DNA of 8,559 nucleotides from an uncultured Acidobacteriota bacterium (GTDB lineage Bacteria; Acidobacteriota; Vicinamibacteria; Vicinamibacterales; SCN-69-37): the NCBI GenBank assembly GCA_937880585.1, contig CALFMR010000029.1:1-8559 (forward strand). The letters run 5' to 3'. The position numbers and the translations under genes were made by a program. Within the stretch, counting starts at the first letter, position 1. Every line of letters begins with the position of its first letter. This document shows, piece after piece, positions 1 to 6,185 of this stretch. Under the pieces are notes generated by a model that worked only from the letters and a program-made list of their open reading frames with translations, did not search any database and was not told where the DNA came from.

Positions 1-1337
1 TACGGCACGAGCACGTCGTTGAACCCGGGCATCGTGCCCTCGACCACGCGCTGCTGGTCACGCTGGGCCGAGTAGTGGCCCGTGATGCGCAACGCCGGAG
101 ACAACTGGTAGTCCACGCGGACGGCCGGCTGCTGGATGAGGTGATTGTCTTGAGGCCGCGCGATCTCGAGGTTGTAGTTCGTGCCAGGTGCCTGAGTCTC
201 GCTCGGCAGCGGATACCGGTTCAGGAGGTTCAACCCGACCGAGTACAGATCGCTCGCCGGAATCACGTTGTTCGGATAGGGCGACCGATCGTACGGGCTG
301 AACAGCTGCGGGATCGGCTTGCCGTTGTTGTCGAGCGACTGGGAGAAGTCGCCGACCCGTTCGGCCGCCGTCGGTACGCGGAAACGGTTGATCGTGCCGG
401 ACGTCGTCTGCGGATGGAACTCGTGGCTGTAGAAGAAGAACAGCTTGTTGTTGCCACCGGGCTTGCCGACCGGACCGCCGATCGAGTAGCCCCAGTGCCG
501 GTCCTTCAGCTCAGGCTTCGGGTTGCCGTTCGCTTTGTCCTGCCAGTTGATCGTGTCCCAGTCGGAGTTGCGCTCGACGTCGTAGAGGGAGCCGTGGAAG
601 CGGTTCGTGCCGCTCTTGCTGACCGCCGTGATCTGCAGGCCGCTCGACCGGCCGTACTCGGCCTGGTAGCCCTGGGTGAGGATCTTGACCTCGGCGATCG
701 ACTCGATGTTCAGGTTCAGCATCTGGCCGTTGTTGCCGGTGTCCATGGCCGAGATGCCGTCCATCTGCAGGTTGTTCTGGCCGCTGGCGCCAAGCCGGCT
801 GGCCGCCTGGCCGCTCTGGCTGCCCGGGAACACGCCCGGGGCCATCCGCGCCAGGTTCGCGAAATTGCTGCGGTCGACGGGCAGGTTCTCGACCTGCGTC
901 GTCGTAACCGTGAACGAGCGTTCGCCGCTCTGCGCCTGAATCATCGGCGCCTCGGCGGTGACATCGACGGTTTCCGACGTGCCGCCCACTTCGAGGGTCA
1001 GCGTGCCGACGACTACACGGTCGCCGCCGCTCACGAGCACGCCCTTCCGGGTCAGGGTCTTGAAACCACTCATCGTCACTTCGACGGTGTACGTGTCGGC
1101 CGTCACGTTCGGCATGACCCAGTCACCGGTCTCGTTCGTGACGACCGGGATCGACTTCGTGCCGCGTGATTCGCTGATCAAGACGACGGTCGCGCCAGGG
1201 ATGACGCCGCCTTGGGTGTCCTTGATCGTGCCCGCCACCGTTCCGGTCGTGATCTGCGCCGAAACGGGTCTCCCGACCGCTAGTGCCAACGCGAGCAGCA
1301 CCAGGGCCGAGATTTTCGTACCCGCTAGTACCTTCAT
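1..1337 (-). CDS. Oar-like TonB-dependent outer-membrane receptor with N-terminal carboxypeptidase-regulatory-like domain (3' end beyond window)
   Basis: Reading the minus strand from the ATG at 1337 gives 445 uninterrupted codons running off the left edge, so the C-terminal barrel is missing. Residues 1-27 are a signal peptide: Lys at 2 and 8, a hydrophobic run at about 9-21, then PVSA before Gln28. Residues about 29-117 resemble a carboxypeptidase-regulatory-like beta-sandwich (GTVAGTIKDTQGGVIPGATV; then TNETGDW and YTVEVTMSGF). Residues about 120-245 match a plug domain (VDVTAEAP, ENLPVDRSN, LARMAPGV, LQMDGI, YQAEYGRSSG). From about 246 (GTNRFHGSLYD, GGPV, KLFFFYSHEF) the beta-barrel begins. 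Such receptors sit in the outer membrane and usually take up large ligands with TonB energy; the substrate cannot be read from sequence, and no TonB box was identified. The start is well supported by GGAGG ahead of the ATG and by the signal peptide. The family is common in Acidobacteriota and Myxococcota. Confidence 0.93.
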   Translation of the reverse strand, partial: MKVLAGTKISALVLLALALAVGRPVSAQITTGTVAGTIKDTQGGVIPGATVVLISESRGTKSIPVVTNETGDWVMPNVTADTYTVEVTMSGFKTLTRKGVLVSGGDRVVVGTLTLEVGGTSETVDVTAEAPMIQAQSGERSFTVTTTQVENLPVDRSNFANLARMAPGVFPGSQSGQAASRLGASGQNNLQMDGISAMDTGNNGQMLNLNIESIAEVKILTQGYQAEYGRSSGLQITAVSKSGTNRFHGSLYDVERNSDWDTINWQDKANGNPKPELKDRHWGYSIGGPVGKPGGNNKLFFFYSHEFHPQTTSGTINRFRVPTAAERVGDFSQSLDNNGKPIPQLFSPYDRSPYPNNVIPASDLYSVGLNLLNRYPLPSETQAPGTNYNLEIARPQDNHLIQQPAVRVDYQLSPALRITGHYSAQRDQQRVVEGTMPGFNDVLVP

Positions 1338-1341
1338 CTGC

Positions 1342-1347
1342 ACCTCC
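1342..1347 (-). promoter_or_regulatory. Strong Shine-Dalgarno site for the TonB-dependent receptor
   Basis: On the minus strand GGAGGT lies 4 nt ahead of the ATG at 1337, a near-perfect anti-16S match. It fixes the receptor start. A 5-bp inverted repeat (CTGCA at 1357-1353 and TGCAG at 1342-1338 on the minus strand) flanks it, so the site could be presented in a 10-nt hairpin loop. No comparably strong site is seen at the other starts in the window. Confidence 0.8.
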
Positions 1348-1457
1348 AGAACTGCAGGGCACATTGGCTGAAGGTGGGCGGAGCCTCGTGGCGCCTCCCT
1401 CCCTTGCCTACTGTCACAACCAACGCATCCCTACAGGATTTCCTTGCGGATCGGCGC

Positions 1458-1487
1458 TTTATAGCACCGCGGGGGTGTGAGGGTCAA
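1458..1487 (-). promoter_or_regulatory. Sigma-70-type promoter of the TonB-dependent receptor
   Basis: On the minus strand TTGACC (1487-1482) is followed by an 18-bp spacer and TATAAA (1463-1458), matching consensus at 5 of 6 positions in each box. The predicted transcription start near 1451 would leave a 5' leader of about 115 nt before the receptor ATG. The -35 box lies inside a 14-bp palindrome at 1481-1494, suggesting operator control. The assignment rests on motif match only. Confidence 0.6.
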
Positions 1488-1494
1488 TTGACCC
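1481..1494. promoter_or_regulatory. Perfect 14-bp palindrome overlapping the receptor -35 box (candidate operator)
   Basis: GGGTCAATTGACCC reads identically on both strands. It fully contains the TTGACC -35 box of the receptor promoter, a position where a dimeric regulator would block RNA polymerase. No regulator gene is adjacent, so the binding protein, if any, is unknown. Part of the symmetry could be coincidental, because a -35-like TTGACC on one strand gives GGTCAA on the other. Confidence 0.4.
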
Positions 1495-1504
1495 CAGATT
1501 CAGG

Positions 1505-1525
1505 CCAGAATTTGAGGAATTCTGG
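1505..1525 (-). terminator. Hairpin downstream of the S41-like gene (possible terminator, no U-tract)
   Basis: CCAGAATT (1505-1512) and AATTCTGG (1518-1525) form a perfect 8-bp inverted repeat around a 5-nt loop, 42 bp past the stop codon of the upstream minus-strand S41-like gene and before the receptor promoter. The position suits transcript ending or 3'-end protection. The minus-strand sequence after the hairpin (CCTGAATCTGGGG) has no T run, so it is not a classical intrinsic terminator. It could instead be an operator. Confidence 0.35.
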
Positions 1526-1566
1526 AATGGCCTACTGTCAATAAGGCACTAGTACTACAGTGAAAT

Positions 1567-2856
1567 CTAGCGCTCATTAGGGCCGATAGGAAGCGCCCCA
1601 CCCCTGGGCGCAGGGGCCTCGTCTGGCGGAGGGGCCGCGGTCTGGCCGCCGGCCTGGGGCTGGCTGCCGGTCTGGCGTTCGGCCGGCGTCTTCTTCAAGT
1701 CGGCCACGGCGGCGTCGAGCACCGCATCGGTCGCCGGACGGGCTTCGTCGAAGTCGAGCACGGGCGTGTCGACCGGCACGTCGGGACGCAGGCCGTGCTC
1801 CTCGATCGGCGTGCCGTCGGCTCGCAGATATTCCCGGTAGGTGAGCCAGAGCCCGCGGCCTTCCGGCAGCCGGACGAGCTTCTGCTCGGCGGCGATACCG
1901 GCCGTGGGTTCGCCGACGAGCCGCGCCCGGCGGCCATCGGCCAGGGCAGCGGCGAAGATCTCGGCCGCGTTGGCCGTGCCGTTCGAGACGAGGAGCTCGA
2001 CCGGCATCGTGAGCGCGCCATCGCCGGAGCCGGCCGCCGTGACCGTGCGATCCGAGGCCGCGCGCCCGGCCATCGTCGCGATCGTGCCCTTCGAGACGAA
2101 CAGCCGCGCGGCGGCAATCCCGTCCGCGCCCGTGCCGCTCGCGGTACTCCGCAGGTCGATGATGAGTCCGTGCGTGGCCGCGTCGCCAAGCGTGCTCGCG
2201 GCCGTCTGAATCGCGTGCGCAGTGCCATCGTCAAACGCCGTGACGCGCACGTAGCCGTCGCCGCCGGGCAGCCGCCGACTCGTCACGTCCGGACTCGCCG
2301 GCGCCTCGCGCGTGAGCGCGATCGTCTTCGGATCGGCCGGGTTGTTACGAAACACGAGCAGCGACACGGTCGACCCCGGCGCGCCCGCGAGCCGGCGCGT
2401 GCCCGCGAACGCGGACATCTCGCGCGTCGGCGCGCTGTCGATGGCCCGGATGAAGTCGCCCGTCTCGAGTCCGGCCCGCGCGGCCGGCGATCCATCGCGG
2501 ACGCCCACGACGCGCAGATAGAACTGCTTGGTGATGACGAGCCCCACCTGGCCGGCCGCGATCGGCGTGCCCGCGTCGATTGCCTGCACTTCCTCGGGCT
2601 GGAGATACGCGCTCGACGCATCGAGGCCATCGGTCAGGCCGCGCATCGCGCCATCGAAGACCTTGTCGACGTTCACGTCCTCGACGTAGGCGTTGATGAT
2701 GTAGGAGACGACCTCTTCGAAGACCTTGAGATGCGGGAACCCGCTTTGCGGCACGGCGGGCGCGACGCGCGAGGCGCCGGCCAGGCCGCCCACGACGACG
2801 AACAGCACGAGCGGCGTGGAGATCAGGAAGACCAACGCGCGGGTCCGGGACGACAT
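1567..2856 (-). CDS. S41 (CtpA-like) peptidase-family protein, probably catalytically inactive
   Basis: The 429-residue protein has the C-terminal processing protease layout. A hydrophobic N-terminal anchor or signal spans about 7-29. A helical region follows at about 43-92 (FEEVVSYIINAYVEDV, then GLDASSAYLQPEE). A PDZ domain spans about 100-172 (GLVITK; DGSPAARAGLETGDFI). The S41 core spans about 195-362 (GYVRVTAF, GLIIDLRS, LLVSNGT, AAEIFAAAL, RARLVGEPTAG, EEHGLRPDVPV). A Pro/Gly/Gln-rich tail covers 390-429. Active family members use a Ser-Lys dyad 25 residues apart, with the Ser three residues before the Glu of SASE. Here these positions are Asn296 (codon 1971-1969, AAC) and Ile321 (codon 1896-1894, ATC), while the flanking scaffold is well kept. 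I infer a periplasmic or membrane-anchored pseudoprotease that may bind protein C-termini through its PDZ domain. It is divergent from ruvX. The ATG at 2856 lacks a Shine-Dalgarno site. Family membership is certain; inactivity is probable. Confidence 0.92.
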   Translation of the reverse strand: MSSRTRALVFLISTPLVLFVVVGGLAGASRVAPAVPQSGFPHLKVFEEVVSYIINAYVEDVNVDKVFDGAMRGLTDGLDASSAYLQPEEVQAIDAGTPIAAGQVGLVITKQFYLRVVGVRDGSPAARAGLETGDFIRAIDSAPTREMSAFAGTRRLAGAPGSTVSLLVFRNNPADPKTIALTREAPASPDVTSRRLPGGDGYVRVTAFDDGTAHAIQTAASTLGDAATHGLIIDLRSTASGTGADGIAAARLFVSKGTIATMAGRAASDRTVTAAGSGDGALTMPVELLVSNGTANAAEIFAAALADGRRARLVGEPTAGIAAEQKLVRLPEGRGLWLTYREYLRADGTPIEEHGLRPDVPVDTPVLDFDEARPATDAVLDAAVADLKKTPAERQTGSQPQAGGQTAAPPPDEAPAPRGGALPIGPNER

Positions 2857-2863
2857 GACGTCT

Positions 2864-2869
2864 ATTATC
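2864..2869 (-). promoter_or_regulatory. -10 element for the S41-like gene, 7 nt before its ATG (possible leaderless mRNA)
   Basis: On the minus strand GATAAT lies with exactly 7 nt between it and the ATG at 2856, so transcription would begin at or next to the start codon. No Shine-Dalgarno sequence precedes the ATG, which agrees with a leaderless message. No convincing -35 box is present at 16-18 bp. Confidence 0.4.
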
Positions 2870-2925
2870 GGCGGCAGCCGCGCCGTTTGGCTATGGCAAT
2901 CGCGGCCGCGTGCCCGGGCGCACGG

Positions 2926-2954
2926 CCGACAGCGGTCCGGGGCCGGTGTAGGCT
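2926..2954 (+). promoter_or_regulatory. Promoter of ruvX, with -10 element 7 nt before the ATG (possible leaderless mRNA)
   Basis: CCGACA (2926-2931, 4 of 6 to consensus), a 17-bp spacer, and TAGGCT (2949-2954, of the TAnnnT type) end 7 nt before the ruvX ATG at 2962. This geometry puts the transcript start at the start codon, and no Shine-Dalgarno sequence is visible. The call is motif-based only. Confidence 0.4.
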
Positions 2955-2961
2955 AGCCGTC

Positions 2962-3417
2962 ATGCGTTGGCTCGGCGTCGACTACGGGCGGCGGCGGATC
3001 GGCTTGGCGCGGTCGGACGCGTCCGGCACGATCGCCCGGCCCTGGCAGGCCGTTGCGGCGGCGGGAACGCCCGCGGCCTCGGCTCGCCTGGTCGCGGACC
3101 TCGTGACGACGACGGGCGCGGACCCCGACGATGCCATCGCCGCGATCGTCGTCGGCCTGCCGAGGCGGTTGAATGGCGATGATACGGACCTGACGCCGGA
3201 CGTGCGCGCGTTTGCCGCCGCGCTCGAGACGGCGACCGGACTTTCCGTCTCGCTCGTGGACGAACGGTTGACGAGCGTGGAAGCCGAGTCGCGGCTCGCG
3301 GTGCGTGAACGCGACTGGCGCCGGCGCAAGGCGCAGATCGACGCGGCGGCCGCCGCGATCGTCCTGCAGGATCATCTCGACGCGTTCGCGCCGACGCCGC
3401 CCGCCGGGGACGACTGA
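2962..3417 (+). CDS. ruvX: RuvX/YqgF family pre-16S rRNA processing nuclease (Holliday-junction-resolvase-like)
   Basis: This 151-residue protein has the family's usual length. Its RNase H-like fold shows the expected acidic residues. Asp7 lies in the N-terminal strand motif GVDYGRRRIGLA. VVGLPRRLNG (63-72) is the conserved second strand and loop. Asp100-Glu101-Arg102 lie in VDERLTS, and Asp127 is in the C-terminal helix (QIDAAAAAIVLQ). In E. coli and other bacteria YqgF matures the 5' end of 16S rRNA, and it was earlier named a Holliday junction resolvase. It acts in the cytoplasm. The open frame extends far upstream, but conservation begins at the ATG at 2962, where MRWLGVDYG is the canonical N-terminus, so earlier starts are rejected. 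mltG follows after 81 bp, a frequent gene pairing. The stop codon is TGA. Confidence 0.94.
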   Translation: MRWLGVDYGRRRIGLARSDASGTIARPWQAVAAAGTPAASARLVADLVTTTGADPDDAIAAIVVGLPRRLNGDDTDLTPDVRAFAAALETATGLSVSLVDERLTSVEAESRLAVRERDWRRRKAQIDAAAAAIVLQDHLDAFAPTPPAGDD

Positions 3418-3498
3418 GCGTGCCGCGGCTCCAGGCCGATGCGCGCGATCTCCAGACGCGGCCGTCGGTGACCGTATGATCGTGCCGATCGTGGCCGC

Positions 3499-4536
3499 GT
3501 GGTGCGTCTCGTGGTGAAGCGTCTTTTCTTCCTCTTCGCGTTCGTCCTCGTCGCGGCGGGCGGCCTGGCGGCGTGGACGTATCACCGCGCCACGACGCCG
3601 TATCGCGGCTTCAGCGACATGGAACGTTTCGTCCAGATCCCATCCGGTACCGGCGTGGCTGGCATCGCCGAGCGACTGGCCGATGCGGGCGTGATTCCGG
3701 ATCCGATCACATTCCAGGTGGCGGCACGCCTCACGCGCGCGGACCGTCATCTGCAGGCCGGCGAATACCGCTTCGCCGACGCGGCGTCGCCGCTCGACGT
3801 GTTGCGGCGCGTCGCGCGGGGCGACGTCTACACGCGCAGCGTGACGTTTCGCGAAGGGCTGACGATTGCGGAGATGGCAGACGTCTTCGCCGGGAGCGGA
3901 CTCGGCACGGCGGACGACTTCGTGCGCGCGGCCGGCGACGGCGCGCTCGTCGCCGATCTCGATCCCGACGCGCGGACACTCGAGGGGTATCTGTTCCCCG
4001 ACACCTACGCGCTCGCCCGCGACGCGGGCGCGGTTGGCACGGTCCACGCGATGCTCGATCGCTTCCGCCGCGCGTTCGACGCGCCGTTGCGTGCCGAGGC
4101 GGCGGCCGACGAGTTGAGTCCACGCGAGCTCGTGACGCTCGCGTCGCTCGTCGAGAAGGAGACCGCGTCGCCCGCCGAACGGCCGATCGTCGCGGCCGTC
4201 TATCGCAATCGTCTCAAACGCGGAATGCCGCTGCAGTGCGATCCCACCGTGATCTACGCGCTCATGCAGGCCGGCCGCTGGCACGGCAACATCACGCGCG
4301 CCGACCTGCAGATCGACTCGCCGTTCAACACGTACCGACACCCAGGTCTGCCTCCGGGCCCCATCGCCTCACCGGGCCGCGCGTCGCTCGAAGCCGCCGC
4401 GCACCCGGCCGACGTGCCGTACCTCTATTTCGTCAGCCGCAACGATGGCACGCATGCCTTCGCCACGACGCTCGCCGAACACAGCCGCAACGTCGCACGA
4501 TGGCAGGTGAGGTACTTCAGGAGTGGAAAGCACTAG
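3499..4536 (+). CDS. mltG: MltG, endolytic murein transglycosylase (YceG-like)
   Basis: The protein has 345 residues, typical for the family. A single transmembrane segment lies at about 9-26 after Arg/Lys residues, placing the rest in the periplasm. A LysM-like subdomain spans about 42-110 (VQIPSGTGVAGIAERL; GEYRF). The YceG catalytic domain follows: REGLTIAEMA (118-127), EGYLFPDTY (162-170), and LASLVEKET (214-222) with the catalytic Glu219, equivalent to E. coli Glu218. Next come VAAVYRNRLKRGMPLQCDPT (231-250) and SPFNTYRHPGLPPGPI (274-289). MltG cleaves nascent glycan strands inside the membrane-proximal murein layer and is thought to terminate their elongation. The start is uncertain: GTG codons occur at 3499, 3502, 3511 and 3514, none with a clear ribosome binding site. 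GTG 3514 would give the natural-looking MKRLFFLF N-terminus. A TATGAT -10-like element lies at 3475-3480. It follows ruvX and converges on nadK. Confidence 0.95.
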   Translation: MVRLVVKRLFFLFAFVLVAAGGLAAWTYHRATTPYRGFSDMERFVQIPSGTGVAGIAERLADAGVIPDPITFQVAARLTRADRHLQAGEYRFADAASPLDVLRRVARGDVYTRSVTFREGLTIAEMADVFAGSGLGTADDFVRAAGDGALVADLDPDARTLEGYLFPDTYALARDAGAVGTVHAMLDRFRRAFDAPLRAEAAADELSPRELVTLASLVEKETASPAERPIVAAVYRNRLKRGMPLQCDPTVIYALMQAGRWHGNITRADLQIDSPFNTYRHPGLPPGPIASPGRASLEAAAHPADVPYLYFVSRNDGTHAFATTLAEHSRNVARWQVRYFRSGKH

Positions 4537-4537
4537 T

Positions 4538-4559
4538 CCTTCGCGATCTTCGCGTGAGG
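4538..4559. terminator. Small hairpin in the convergent mltG/nadK spacer
   Basis: The 24-bp gap between the two stop codons contains CGCGA (4542-4546) and TCGCG (4550-4554) around a 3-nt loop, with an outer CCT/AGG pairing at 4538-4540 and 4557-4559. A hairpin here could end transcription from both sides. There is no T run on either strand, so intrinsic termination would be weak and Rho or transcriptional collision may do the work. Confidence 0.3.
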
Positions 4560-4560
4560 C

Positions 4561-5442
4561 CTAACCTCCCCACCGCAGTTTTTCCCGCAGCATGTCGAAG
4601 TGCGTACGTGGTGAGACGTGAAGGAGACGTAGCACGCGGTCCGCGCGGGCGAGGTGGACGGTGTCGCGTGCTTCGAGTGGCAGTCCGAACTGGCCGTCGA
4701 ACGTGACGACGATGTCGGCTTCGCGCGTCATGTCGGGGCGTAGTGCGAGCCGCGCGCTGGCGGGCAGCACCACGGGACGATGCGTGGGCGTATGCGGCGC
4801 GATGGGCGTGAAGACGAGCGCGTCGATGCCGGGATGGACGATGGGGCCGCCGGCCGACAGGTTATAGGCGGTCGATCCGGTTGGCGAGGCCACGATGACG
4901 CCGTCGGCCTTGACGTGGCAGATGCGCTGGTCGTCGACGTCGACGTCGATCTCGATCATTCGCGACAGTGCGCTGCGCGAGACGACGACGTCGTTGAGCG
5001 CGAGGCGCCGCAGGACAATGCCGCCGAACCGTTCGACGCGGCCTTCGATGAGCAGACGCGTCTCGGTCGACGACCGGCCGGCGATGAGCGCGTCGAGCGC
5101 GCGCAGCATGTCGGCGCGCGCGACCTCGGTGAGAAAGCCGAGTCGGCCCAGGTTGATGCCCATGAGCGGGGCATCGTAGGGCGAGTGCGCGATGGCGCTC
5201 GCCGTGCCGAGCAGCGTGCCGTCACCGCCGAACGTGATCACGGCGCCGACGTCGGCGGCCACGGCGTCGCGCGCCACGGTCGCGAAGCGGTCGGCGAGTC
5301 CGGCGGCGCGCGCGCTCTCCACTTCGATCACCGGATCGCAGCCGTGCGCGGCCAGCCACGTGGCGGCTTCGGTGAGCGCGGCCTCGACGCCCGGCAGCTT
5401 CAGGCGCGCGACCAGCGCCGCGCGGCGAATCATCGTCGTCAT
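4561..5442 (-). CDS. nadK: NAD kinase (ATP-NAD kinase)
   Basis: The enzyme phosphorylates NAD+ to NADP+ in the cytoplasm and is normally the only source of NADP. The 293-residue protein carries the complete family signature set. The GGDGT motif is at 72-76 (ITFGGDGTLLGTAS). GINLGRLGFLTE spans 95-106 and NDVVVSR 150-156. The glycine/serine-rich NAD-binding stretch starts at DGVIVASPTGSTAYN (180-194) and continues AGGPIVHP (197-204). TPIAPHT lies at 212-218 and FDGQ at 248-251. The ATG at 5442 overlaps the tlyA stop as ATGA, indicating translational coupling; a second in-frame ATG at 5433 is a less likely start. nadK next to tlyA is a recurrent arrangement, often followed by recN, which is not present here because mltG converges 24 bp away. 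Confidence 0.96.
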   Translation of the reverse strand: MTTMIRRAALVARLKLPGVEAALTEAATWLAAHGCDPVIEVESARAAGLADRFATVARDAVAADVGAVITFGGDGTLLGTASAIAHSPYDAPLMGINLGRLGFLTEVARADMLRALDALIAGRSSTETRLLIEGRVERFGGIVLRRLALNDVVVSRSALSRMIEIDVDVDDQRICHVKADGVIVASPTGSTAYNLSAGGPIVHPGIDALVFTPIAPHTPTHRPVVLPASARLALRPDMTREADIVVTFDGQFGLPLEARDTVHLARADRVLRLLHVSPRTHFDMLREKLRWGG

Positions 5443-6185
5443 CTCGTCTGCACGAGCCGCATCAGAAACTCGCGATTGCCCTCCGCGCCCGTAATGGGCG
5501 AGGGCTCGACGCCCGCGCGCACCAATCCTACCTGATGCGCCGCCGACGTGACTTCGTCGACGACGCGCGCGTGGACGACGGGATCGCGGACGATGCCGCC
5601 TGCGCCCACCTCGTCGCGACCGGCCTCGAACTGCGGCTTGACGAGCACGATGATCGATCCGCTCGGCGCGAGGAGCGGCGGCAGCACCGGCAGGATGTGG
5701 CGTAGCGAGATGAACGACACATCCACGGTCACGACGTCGAACGCCCGCGCGTCGTCAGGCAGCATCGCCAGCGCGAGATGACGTGCGTTCACCTGCTCGA
5801 TGACCGTGACGCGCGGATCGGTCCGAAGCTTCCAGTCGAGCTGGGCCGTGCCGACGTCGAGCGCAACGACACGCACGGCGCCTCGTGCGAGCAGGACGTC
5901 GGTGAAGCCGCCCGTCGACGCGCCGATGTCGAGCGCGAGCGCGCCGGCGACGTCGAGACCGAACACCGTCAGTGCGTGATCCAGCTTCAACCCGCCGCGG
6001 CTGACCCACGGATGATCCGGCTGCCGCAGCACGATCGCATCGTCATCTTTGACCGCGGCGCCGGCCTTGGTGACCGGTACGCCGTTGACGAGGACATGGC
6101 CCGCGATCACGAGCGCACGCGCCCGTTCGCGCGTCGCCGCAAGGCCGCGCGCGACAATGGCGATGTCGAGCCGGCACCCTTTCAT
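5439..6185 (-). CDS. tlyA: TlyA family rRNA 2'-O-methyltransferase (S4 plus FtsJ-like domains)
   Basis: At 248 residues the protein has an S4 RNA-binding domain at about 4-60 (RLDIAIVARGLAATRERARA, then GHVLVNGVPVTKAG) and an FtsJ-like methyltransferase domain from about 62. The SAM-binding motif is DIGASTGGFTDVLL (86-99). The Lys-Asp-Lys-Glu catalytic tetrad is present: Lys67 (SRGGLKLDHAL), Asp155 (VTVDVSFISL), Lys183 (VLVKPQFEAG) and Glu239 (GNREFLM). TlyA of mycobacteria methylates ribose 2'-OH groups of 16S and 23S rRNA and affects capreomycin sensitivity; the older haemolysin label is not suggested by anything in this sequence. Whether this protein modifies one or both rRNAs cannot be read here. 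Its ATG overlaps the ispA stop, and its stop overlaps the nadK start, each as ATGA. Confidence 0.95.
   Translation of the reverse strand: MKGCRLDIAIVARGLAATRERARALVIAGHVLVNGVPVTKAGAAVKDDDAIVLRQPDHPWVSRGGLKLDHALTVFGLDVAGALALDIGASTGGFTDVLLARGAVRVVALDVGTAQLDWKLRTDPRVTVIEQVNARHLALAMLPDDARAFDVVTVDVSFISLRHILPVLPPLLAPSGSIIVLVKPQFEAGRDEVGAGGIVRDPVVHARVVDEVTSAAHQVGLVRAGVEPSPITGAEGNREFLMRLVQTR

Noticed and set aside
75..1169. Long plus-strand open frame (364 codons) opposite the receptor gene
   Set aside because: It is Arg/Val/Ala-rich with no recognisable motif, and lies entirely antisense to a clear TonB-dependent receptor. GC-rich DNA often lacks stops in such frames.
1338..1452. Riboswitch in the leader of the receptor gene
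   Set aside because: I looked for recognisable cores such as cobalamin or cyclic-di-GMP types and saw none. Only short local stems are visible.
1536..1541. TTGACA on the minus strand as an upstream promoter for the receptor
   Set aside because: No -10-like hexamer is found at 16-19 bp; the sequences at those spacings are of the TCCTCA kind. The promoter at 1458-1487 is much better.
1795..2961. Plus-strand open frame running antisense to the S41-like gene into ruvX, which would give a 540-residue protein
   Set aside because: Only the part from 2962 has family conservation (RuvX). The upstream part is low-complexity and antisense to a real gene, so it is not a fusion protein.
2953..4341. Minus-strand 462-codon open frame opposite ruvX and mltG
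   Set aside because: Its composition is dominated by Arg, His and Asp with no domain. It is a shadow of two well-supported plus-strand genes.
4780..5535. Plus-strand 251-codon open frame opposite nadK
   Set aside because: It is antisense to nadK, which carries every NAD kinase motif. The frame has repetitive Asp/Val content and no recognisable fold.
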